Origin: Vicinamibacteria bacterium
GTDB lineage: Bacteria; Acidobacteriota; Vicinamibacteria; Vicinamibacterales; 2-12-FULL-66-21
Direction: 5' to 3'
NCBI GenBank assembly: GCA_025937075.1
Contig: JAICSD010000025.1
Coordinates: forward strand, 1 to 17,962
Length of the DNA stretch: 17,962 nt
Below are positions 7,725-14,269 of this stretch, one piece after another. Both the position numbers and the translations under genes were made by a program. Position 1 is the stretch's first letter; the number at the start of each line of letters is the position of its first letter. The notes below the pieces were generated by a model. It was not told where the DNA came from, searched no databases, and saw only the letters and a program-made list of their open reading frames with translations.

Positions 7725-10016
7725 TCAACACGCCTGCTTCGCCACCTCACACAGCAGCCGCTGCAAGGTCCCCGGGTCAGTCGGTTTCGTGAGATGGTGG
7801 TCGAAGCCCGCGTCTCGCGTACGGGCTCGATCCTCGGCCTGGCCCCACCCGGTCAGCGCCACGAGGTGCGCGTGACGCGTTTCTGGCCGTTGGCGTATTT
7901 GACGCGCGACCTCGAATCCATCGACGACGGGCAGCCCGAGATCGAGGAGCACGACATCGGGGCGGTAATCCTTCGCGGCGGCGATCGCCGCTTCGCCGTC
8001 CAGCGCCTTCCGCACGTCATAACCGAGCCCTTCCACGACCATTGCCAGCATCTCCACCAGATCGGCGTTGTCGTCCACGACGAGCACCTTGAGGTTGCCG
8101 CCGCTCGGCAGCCCAGAGATCTCCACCTGCGGCGTCCCCTGAGGCTTGCCCTCGTCAGCGACGGGCAGCCGAACGGTGAACTCGGAACCCTGTCCGGCGC
8201 CGCCGCTATGCGCCGCGATGGTGCCTCCATGCATTTCAACCAGCATCTGGACGAGCGCCAGGCCAATCCCGAGCCCACCCTGCGACTTGTCCGGGCGATT
8301 CACCTGCCGGAACATTTCGAATACCGTGGGCAGCGCCTCCGGGGGAATGCCCATCCCGTTGTCGCGCACCTCTATCACCGCCTGCTCGCCCTCTCGACGA
8401 ACATCGAGCACGATTCGCCCGCCGCGCGGCGTGTACTTGGCGCTGTTGTTGAGAAGGTTCGTGAGTACCTGCGTTATCCGTGCCGCATCGGCATCGAGCC
8501 AGATCGGATCGTCTGGCAGGTTGACCTCCAAGGCGTGCCCCGCGGCCGTGATCGTCGGCGCCGCGGCTTCGGTCGCCGCATTGACAATCGACGCAAGCAG
8601 GACGTGCTCCCGCCGCAGCTCGATCTTGCCTCGCGTGATTCGCGACACGTCGAGCAAGTCGTCCACAAGCCGCGTGAGGTGATCCACCTGCCGCTCGATC
8701 ACGGCGACGGCGAGACTGGCGGGAGGGACCAGTTTCTCCCGTTGGATGAGAGGCAGCGCGTACCGGATTGGCGCGAGCGGGTTCCTGAGTTCGTGCGACA
8801 GGATCGCGATGAACTCGTCCTTGCGGCGATCGGTCTCCTTCAGGTACAGGTTGGCGGCGTTCAACCGCTCCTCGGCCTGCCGCCTCTCGTCCGCCCGCTT
8901 TCGTTCGGTGATGTCGAGAATTGTGCCGAAGATGAACAGTGGCTTGCCGGTCGCATCGAACTCCGCTTCGAATCCGCTCGCCTGTACAACTCGCGCCTCA
9001 CCGCTCGGTCGAATGATTCGCGCCTCGAACGGCGGCACGCGCTGGCCATCCAGGGCCATCGCTGCCATTTCAGCGTGGCGCGCTCGATCGTCCGGATGGA
9101 GCATCTGGTTGGCCGCGGCATTCGACGGCACGAAGGCCTGCGGATCGGTTCCGAAGATTCGGTACAGTTCGTCGGACCATGTGACGCGGTCATTCGTCAG
9201 ATCCCACCGCCAGCTGCCGAGGTGCGCCGCCGCTTGGGCGCGTGCGAGATCCGCCTCTCGCGTCCGAAGGGCGTCTTCGTTCCGCTTGCGCTCGGTAATG
9301 TCAGTGGCGGCACCGAACCACTCGACGATCTCGCCCGACGCGTTCCGTACGGGCACGGCACGCGACGCAGTCCAACCCCAGGTGCCATCCGTTCGCCGCA
9401 GCCGATGTTCCAGCGCGAACACATGTCCCGTTCGGACGGCGTGACCGATCGCATCGCGCACCTGGCTCTGGTCCTCGGGATGGATGTAGCGTCCAACCCA
9501 GTCCAGCGTGGTTGTCGCGGTGCCGATCAGAAAGGTGCCGCCCTTCCACTCGAGCATCGCGCTCCAGTCCGCGTTCATGCGGTAGAAGACGTCGGAGCTG
9601 GCGTTGATCAACGCGCGCGAGCGATCCTCGCTCGCGCGCAAGGCGTCCGCAGCCCGCCGGCGACCGGTCGCGAGGACGCTGAGGAGAACGACGACAGCAC
9701 CAAAGGCCGCCAGCCGGGCGAATTCTACGGCGAGTGGGATCAGCGTCACCGAATGACCGCCGCGAGCGATAGTGATCCCGCTCGCCAGGGCCGACAATGC
9801 GGCAACCACAAGAGCAGGGCTGAGACCGCCATACCAAGCCGAGAGGATTACGGCAAGCGTGAAGAGCGGGTAGAACGGCTCGTTGGTCCCGACGAGCTGG
9901 GTGAGGATGGCTTGGGCCGCAAACGCCAGCACGAAGCCGACGCCGGACAGCGCGTAGACACGCCGCCTGCTCCGGTCTTCGCCGAGAAGCCGGGCAGCTG
10001 GGCGAGATGCACCCAT
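7725..10016 (-). CDS. Membrane PAS-PAS hybrid histidine kinase with C-terminal receiver
   Basis: This 763-residue inner-membrane sensor has hydrophobic segments in about 22-117, a PAS/PAC domain at about 135-245 (ending DITERKR), and a second at about 255-375 with a PAC end DITERKRADERR. A HisKA domain follows with phospho-acceptor His408 in SHELRNPLAP. The ATPase domain has the N box LLNNSAKYT, G1 DNGMGIP and G2 GGLGIGLALV. The receiver (about 642-760) has VVDDN, acceptor Asp692 in LLDLGLP, and Lys744 in LTKP. All catalytic residues are present, so it should autophosphorylate and pass phosphate to its own receiver, but there is no DNA-binding output domain and no response regulator in the window. 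The frame extends to 10130, but GGAG (10022-10025) lies 5 bases before ATG 10016. It is divergent from the HAD-ATPase gene. The sensed signal is unknown. Confidence 0.93.
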   Translation of the reverse strand: MGASRPAARLLGEDRSRRRVYALSGVGFVLAFAAQAILTQLVGTNEPFYPLFTLAVILSAWYGGLSPALVVAALSALASGITIARGGHSVTLIPLAVEFARLAAFGAVVVLLSVLATGRRRAADALRASEDRSRALINASSDVFYRMNADWSAMLEWKGGTFLIGTATTTLDWVGRYIHPEDQSQVRDAIGHAVRTGHVFALEHRLRRTDGTWGWTASRAVPVRNASGEIVEWFGAATDITERKRNEDALRTREADLARAQAAAHLGSWRWDLTNDRVTWSDELYRIFGTDPQAFVPSNAAANQMLHPDDRARHAEMAAMALDGQRVPPFEARIIRPSGEARVVQASGFEAEFDATGKPLFIFGTILDITERKRADERRQAEERLNAANLYLKETDRRKDEFIAILSHELRNPLAPIRYALPLIQREKLVPPASLAVAVIERQVDHLTRLVDDLLDVSRITRGKIELRREHVLLASIVNAATEAAAPTITAAGHALEVNLPDDPIWLDADAARITQVLTNLLNNSAKYTPRGGRIVLDVRREGEQAVIEVRDNGMGIPPEALPTVFEMFRQVNRPDKSQGGLGIGLALVQMLVEMHGGTIAAHSGGAGQGSEFTVRLPVADEGKPQGTPQVEISGLPSGGNLKVLVVDDNADLVEMLAMVVEGLGYDVRKALDGEAAIAAAKDYRPDVVLLDLGLPVVDGFEVARQIRQRPETRHAHLVALTGWGQAEDRARTRDAGFDHHLTKPTDPGTLQRLLCEVAKQAC

Positions 10017-10403
10017 AAGCACTCCAAGCGCAGGCGGACGCCCGCAGCAGCAGTCTGCCACAGAACCGCCGAAGAGAAGTTCAAGCAGCGCGCCGCCCGG
10101 ACTGTGTCGGAACCTGAGGGGCGCAATCAATGCGTCATCACCGGTCCCCAGCGGCGGATCGTGCCCCGCTCATCCTCGTTCTCCTCACAGCAGCGAACGC
10201 TCGCCTGGGTCGCCGCCGAAATTCCCCCAAGGTTGCCGAAACTCCGACGACGCGTTCGCGGCAGACGGCAGCGAAATGCGACCCTTGCGTCGGGTCATCG
10301 TGGGACAGTTCGTACGTTGCTCCGTGGGCCGCCGCCGGCGTGCCGAAAGGGCCGCGTGTGTGCAGGATCGGGAACGGCACACTCGTTGCGCTTGCCGCGG
10401 GAA
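10017..10403. other. Divergent intergenic region between hybrid kinase and HAD-ATPase fusion
   Basis: This 387-base spacer should carry promoters for both directions. Open frames cross it but none shows a recognisable protein and none has a good ribosome-binding site. Apart from the sigma-54-like element near the right end (10375-10390), I see no convincing operator, riboswitch or terminator. Confidence 0.5.
10375..10390 (+). promoter_or_regulatory. Candidate sigma-54 promoter (-24/-12)
   Basis: GGCAC at 10376-10380 and TTGC at 10386-10389 are separated by 5 bases, matching the sigma-54 consensus TGGCAC-N5-TTGC except for the leading T. The GG and GC dinucleotides have the required spacing. 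Scanning by eye for GGCAC-N5-TTGC on both strands of the window, this was the only match. Against it, the predicted transcription start (about 10401) falls only about 3 bases before the ATG at 10404, leaving almost no leader. Confidence 0.3.
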
Positions 10404-12200
10404 ATGAAGCTGGCGGCGATCGCACTGGACTACGACGGCACCATCGCCGTCAACGACGTCATGGACGCGTCGGTCCGCACGGCCATCGCGGCGGCTCGCG
10501 ATGCCGGAATTGCCGTCGTTCTGGCGACCGGCCGCCGTCTCGGCGACCTCCGACGGGCAGCGGGAGATCTCACCTGTTTCGACGTCGTCGTCGCCGAGAA
10601 CGGCGCCGTGGTCGACTTTCCGCTCCGCGGACGCCACATCGTGCTGGGTCATCCTCCGCCGGCTGAATTCGTCGCGGAGCTTCGACGCCGCGGCGTCACC
10701 TGCGAGGCCGGTGAGGCGCTGGTCGAAGCGGATGCCACTCACTTCGCCACCCTCATCGAGGTGATCCACGCGCTGGAACTGCCCCTCGTCTTGACGTTCA
10801 ATCGCGGAAGAGTGATGGCACTCCCCCAGGCCACCGGAAAATCGACGGGGCTGAAGAACGCGCTGGCCACGCTGCGCATATCCATCCACAACACCATTGC
10901 CATCGGCGATGCCGAAAACGACCACGATCTTCTGGACGCCTGTGAGGTGGGCGTTGCCGTTGAGTGGGGGAGCAAGACCCTGCGAGCGGCGGCCGACGAC
11001 GTCGTGCCTGGATCCGGGCCGGCGGCCGTGGCGGAGTACATTCAGCGCCTCGCGGCGACAAAGGAACTCCCGTCCGCGCACATGGGTCGCCGGAAGCTGC
11101 TCCTCGGGCACCGCCACGACGGGACACCTGTCAGCGTCGCGGTGCGCGGCCGCCCGGTGCTGATCGCGGGCGAGCCCGGCTCTGGGAAGTCGTGGATCGC
11201 GGGCCTGATGTGCGAGCAGTCGATCCTGCAGGGCTATTGTCTGTGCGTCATCGATCCCGAGGGCGACTATTCGTCGCTCGAGGCGCTGCCGGGAGTGATC
11301 GTGCTCGGCGGAGACGACCCGCCGCCGAATGCTCGCGAACTGACGCGGGCGCTCCGTCATCCCGACGTCAGCGTCGTGATCGACCTCTCGCGAATCGAAC
11401 ACCGGGAGAAGGTTCAGTATGTCGAGCACGTCATGGATCTGCTCCTCCTGATGCGCCGGCAGACGGGACTTCCCCACCGCATCGTGCTGGACGAAGCGCA
11501 TTACCTCCTGGGCCGCGGACCGGCATGGGCGCGAGATCGGGCGGAATTGCACGGGCAGACGCTCGTCACGTACCGCGTCTCGTCGCTGGCCGGCGTGGTG
11601 GACGTGCCGCAAGACGCGATGGTGATTGTGACCAAAGAGTCCGACCCAGCGGAGATCGACACACTGCGGAGCCTGTGCCGCCGTACCGGCACCGAGGTGG
11701 CGGCGTCGGCGTTTCGTGACCTGCTCGTCAACGAAGCGATCATGCTTCCGGGAGCCGACGAATCAGGCGGCACAGGCATACGTTTCCAAATCGACGCGCG
11801 CCTCACCGCGCACGTACGCCACCGGACCAAGTATCTCGACATGCCAGTCAGCGACCGGCAGGCATTCGTCTTTACGTCCGACGGCCGTCCCGTCGCCCGC
11901 GCACACACGCTGAAAGAATTCGTCGGCCTGCTCATGGCATTGCCTGGGCACGTCATCAGCGCGCACCTGAAGCGTCAGGACTATTCACGCTGGATTGAGA
12001 GTGTTTTCAGAGACGGGATCCTTGCCGCGCGTGTACGGGCGCTCGAAGCGTCCGTCGAGACGGAAACCGTCCGCGAGATCGTCCAGGACATGGATCAGAC
12101 GATTCGTGCCCGGTACGAGCGCCCGCTATCGGACCTCGGATGCGCGAACACCCCCGTACAAACGACGTCAGGCTCGGCACAGCAGAAGGCGACCGCGTAG
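10404..12200 (+). CDS. HAD phosphatase fused to HerA-like ATPase and a small tail domain
   Basis: This 598-residue protein joins three parts. Residues 1-220 are a Cof-type HAD phosphatase: DYDGT with Asp9/Asp11, LATGRR (Thr42), the Lys motif TGKSTGL (Lys146) and IGDAEND (Asp169/Asp173), so all catalytic residues are kept. Residues 228-480 are a HerA/DUF87-like P-loop ATPase: Walker A GEPGSGKS (256-263), the IDPEGDY segment (283-289) typical of HerA/VirB4-type ATPases, and Walker B RIVLDEAH (359-366). Residues 497-550 hold a tail with HVISAHLKRQDYSRWI, resembling DUF5752-type domains appended to other enzymes. No membrane segment or HerA HAS barrel is visible. The substrate is unknown; phosphate transfer linked to ATP-driven remodelling is a guess. 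The upstream open frame (to 7794) is only the antisense of the kinase; ATG 10404 begins the HAD domain exactly. The ribosome-binding site is weak. A DUF302 gene follows 63 bases downstream. Confidence 0.85.
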   Translation: MKLAAIALDYDGTIAVNDVMDASVRTAIAAARDAGIAVVLATGRRLGDLRRAAGDLTCFDVVVAENGAVVDFPLRGRHIVLGHPPPAEFVAELRRRGVTCEAGEALVEADATHFATLIEVIHALELPLVLTFNRGRVMALPQATGKSTGLKNALATLRISIHNTIAIGDAENDHDLLDACEVGVAVEWGSKTLRAAADDVVPGSGPAAVAEYIQRLAATKELPSAHMGRRKLLLGHRHDGTPVSVAVRGRPVLIAGEPGSGKSWIAGLMCEQSILQGYCLCVIDPEGDYSSLEALPGVIVLGGDDPPPNARELTRALRHPDVSVVIDLSRIEHREKVQYVEHVMDLLLLMRRQTGLPHRIVLDEAHYLLGRGPAWARDRAELHGQTLVTYRVSSLAGVVDVPQDAMVIVTKESDPAEIDTLRSLCRRTGTEVAASAFRDLLVNEAIMLPGADESGGTGIRFQIDARLTAHVRHRTKYLDMPVSDRQAFVFTSDGRPVARAHTLKEFVGLLMALPGHVISAHLKRQDYSRWIESVFRDGILAARVRALEASVETETVREIVQDMDQTIRARYERPLSDLGCANTPVQTTSGSAQQKATA

Positions 12201-12253
12201 TCCGCGGCCGCGAAGCAGAAATCATCCGCGGCGATCGCGGTGACGGACAACTG

Positions 12254-12259
12254 AGGAGG
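12254..12259 (+). promoter_or_regulatory. Strong ribosome binding site of the DUF302 gene
   Basis: AGGAGG ends 4 bases before the GTG at 12264. It supports GTG as the true start of the DUF302 protein. Confidence 0.75.
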
Positions 12260-12263
12260 AAGC

Positions 12264-12677
12264 GTGCAGGAAACCCGATACGGCTTGCATTCGGAGATAC
12301 CGATCGAGTTCGAGCGGGCGCTGGCGCGGGTGGTCGCGGCGCTCCAGGAACAGGGCTTCGGCGTCCTGACGACCATCGACGTGAAGCAGACGCTGAAGCA
12401 GAAACTGAATCAGGAGTTCCGCAACTACGTCATCCTGGGAGCGTGCAACCCGCCGCTCGCCCACCGGGCGCTCGAGGCCGAGTTGGAAGTCGGGCTGCTG
12501 CTCCCCTGTAACGTCATCGTCTACGACCTGGGGCCTGACCGGACGGCGGTCTCGGCGATGGCGCCGCTCGCGGCGCTCGGTATCGTGGGAGACAACCCGG
12601 GTCTCGAAGCAGTCGCCCGGGAAGCCGAGGCGCGGCTCCGAAACGTCCTGGCAACGCTGGAGAGCACGACCGCCTGA
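12264..12677 (+). CDS. DUF302 family protein
   Basis: This 137-residue protein shows the DUF302 pattern. It has an N-terminal helix (EFERALARVVAALQEQGFGV), then a VKQTLKQKL segment, the family's hallmark ILGACNPPLAHRALE (57-71), and VGLLLPCNVIVYD (76-88) with two conserved cysteines (Cys61, Cys82). The function is unknown. The fold is a small alpha/beta domain, and members are common in stress, sulfur and metal-related clusters. Start is GTG, chosen because AGGAGG lies 4 bases upstream. It probably shares a transcript with the HAD-ATPase fusion. It is convergent with the DUF5335 gene, with only 17 bases between their stop codons and no hairpin terminator in the gap. Confidence 0.88.
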   Translation: MQETRYGLHSEIPIEFERALARVVAALQEQGFGVLTTIDVKQTLKQKLNQEFRNYVILGACNPPLAHRALEAELEVGLLLPCNVIVYDLGPDRTAVSAMAPLAALGIVGDNPGLEAVAREAEARLRNVLATLESTTA

Positions 12678-12694
12678 ACGATTGTTGCTGGTCG

Positions 12695-13096
12695 TCAAGC
12701 GCCCGCTGCGTTCTTCACGCCTTTGTCGTCGACCAACTCTCCCGCTGTCATCCCGTCGAGCTGCTCCGGCAGCGCCGTGGCGCGAAACGACAGACGCAGC
12801 AATGCGCCATCTGCGGTTTCGACTTCGAGCGCCCGCTCGGCGCCGTTTTCCTGCTGCACGCGGACGACACGCGGTCGGGAGGCGCTGAGCGACATCCCAT
12901 TCATGAAGGTCACCTGGATGCTGCGATCAAGCGTGCCGCTCTCGATACCGACCGACCTCAAGGCGAGAGATCGAACGCGTGTGAAAGGCGCTCCAGCTAC
13001 GATGCCGTGGAGACAGCACATCCAGGCCGCATGCTGGCGGCTGAAGCGATCCAGGAACTCCGGCCATTGCGCGGCCGGCACTTCTCGTACGGTCAT
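12695..13096 (-). CDS. DUF5335 family protein
   Basis: This 133-residue soluble protein starts MTVREVPAAQWPEFLDRFSR, the typical opening of DUF5335 proteins, followed by a beta-rich middle (ALRSVGIESG, SIQVTFMNG) and a VETADGALLRLSFR strand region. The function is unknown; relatives occur with other small proteins of stress islands. The open frame reaches 13129, but GGAGGA (13104-13109) lies 7 bases before ATG 13096 and homologues start here. The ATG overlaps the stop codon of the alpha/beta-hydrolase remnant (ATGA arrangement), so it was the last gene of the minus-strand run that starts with the L,D-transpeptidase. Confidence 0.8.
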   Translation of the reverse strand: MTVREVPAAQWPEFLDRFSRQHAAWMCCLHGIVAGAPFTRVRSLALRSVGIESGTLDRSIQVTFMNGMSLSASRPRVVRVQQENGAERALEVETADGALLRLSFRATALPEQLDGMTAGELVDDKGVKNAAGA

Positions 13097-13320
13097 GATC
13101 GAGTCCTCCGGAGATAGCGGCCGCACCACGCCACCGCCAGGCTGGACACGCGATCGAGCGCGCCGGGCTCCTCGAAAAGATGCGTCGCGCCAGCGACAAT
13201 CTCGAGTTCGGTGTGGGCTCGCATCCGTTGCATCGCGGCTCGATTGAGCTGGATGACGATGTCGTCGCGACCGCCGACGATGAGAAGCGTCGGCGCCTCG
13301 ACGAGCGGCAGAGCGTCAGC
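13093..13320 (-). pseudogene. Alpha/beta-hydrolase (dienelactone hydrolase-like), C-terminal remnant
   Basis: A minus-strand frame without a start codon encodes about 75 residues that match the end of a dienelactone-hydrolase-type protein. It has ALPLVEAPTLLIVGGRDD (the strand and acidic catalytic Asp region) and IVAGATHLFEEPGALDRV (the catalytic His region), then a final helix ending at a TGA at 13093. The nucleophile half (G-x-S-x-G) is missing. Going upstream, the recognisable match stops at about 13320, where the sequence becomes the 3' end of the membrane-fusion gene in another frame, and an in-frame stop lies about 20 codons further. The fragment is therefore 5'-truncated, with the breakpoint right at the end of the exporter gene. 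Relatives of this hydrolase are usually full-length enzymes of 200-450 residues, sometimes fused to a phosphoribosyltransferase. The TGA overlaps the DUF5335 start. Confidence 0.75.
13104..13109 (-). promoter_or_regulatory. Ribosome binding site of the DUF5335 gene
   Basis: GGAGGA on the minus strand, 7 bases before ATG 13096. It lies inside the last codons of the hydrolase remnant and selects this start over the upstream in-frame one. Confidence 0.75.
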
Positions 13321-14265
13321 GCGGCACCACCCGAGCGCGATCCTTGACGCGTTCGCTCGGATGTACGATCACCAGGTCGCCTTCGGCGAGGCCATCTGTC
13401 ACGACAGCGTCTGTGTCATTCTGGGGCCCCACGACGAGATCCCGGGCGACAGCTCGCCGACCTTCGACAACGTAGACGGACCACCGCTCCCCGCGACGGA
13501 AGAGCGCGCTGACGGGCACCCTCAAGGCGCTCTGGCATTCCCACACCACGACGCGCACTTCGACGGCAAACCCATCGCCAAGGTGCGCGACGAGACCAGG
13601 ATCGCCTGTGAAATCGACGATGACGTTGACGCGCTGTTCGTCGACTCCCAATGCCGACACCTTGGTGAAACTCGACGGTTCCACGAGTCGCACGCGGCCC
13701 GGCAGTGAATCTGCGCCGCCCCATCCGTCGAGGATCACTCGAGCGCCCGGCGACACGCGGACCGCATCGGTCGACAGCAGGTCCACGACGACTTCGAGCG
13801 CCCGCGGGTCGCCGATCTCGACGAGCGGCGCACCCGCCGCGATTGCTCTGGCGCTCTCTTCGAACACCTTCAGGACGACACCGTCATGCGGTGCGCCCAC
13901 AGAAGTCGCCCGCCCAATCGGTCGGTCAGCGTCGGCCGCTGTGAGCGCGGCGCGCGCGGCCTGGAGCTCGTGCTCGGCGACGTCGACGCCAGCAGCCGCG
14001 GCGCGGACGTCGGCGTCGGCGACCTCGTGCCTGGTACGCGCCGCATCGACCTCCTGCCGGGAGACGACGCGCTGACCGGCGCCGAAACGCTAAACCGGTC
14101 GCGAACCCGGGTTCGACCGTCCTCATTTACGGTGACCACAAGCGGGCCGCGCGACACGCGCGCGGCTTCCACACTGATCGGTGCCGGCACGAAGGTCCAC
14201 GCCACGGCCGCAACCACCGCCGCGGAGATTGGCCACACGAACGGGCGTGTACGTCGACGCGTCAC
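13316..14265 (-). pseudogene. HlyD/MacA-like membrane-fusion protein with internal deletion and frame change
   Basis: The gene starts with GTG 14265, 4 bases after the permease stop. The first 64 residues are typical: a basic start, a membrane anchor (WPISAAVVAAVAWTFVP), then GPLVVTVNEDGRTRVRDRFSVSAPV. Near 14074-14086 the frame fails. The continuation lies in another frame (which has a TAG at 14090-14092) and resumes with GQRVVSRQEVDAA, the second coiled-coil helix, then GAPHDGVVLKV (second lipoyl half), the beta-barrel and the membrane-proximal domain, ending at 13316 after 253 residues. Compared with relatives, most of the first lipoyl half and the first coiled-coil helix are missing, roughly 80-100 residues, so this is a deletion with frameshift rather than a single-base error. 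The product should be non-functional as an exporter adaptor. An assembly collapse is the alternative. Confidence 0.8.
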
Positions 14266-14269
14266 GGCT

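Noticed and set aside
7794..10403. Upstream extension of the HAD-ATPase frame, which would make a protein of 1468 residues
   Set aside because: The extension is exactly antisense to the hybrid kinase, reads as nonsense, and the HAD domain begins precisely at ATG 10404.
10185..11612. 475-residue minus-strand frame opposite the HAD-ATPase fusion
   Set aside because: No domains; the plus strand carries intact HAD and P-loop motifs over the same bases.
13315..14076. Nine-base sequence GTCAGCGCG near both the hydrolase breakpoint (plus) and the membrane-fusion breakpoint (minus)
   Set aside because: Too short and too GC-rich to distinguish from chance as a recombination site.
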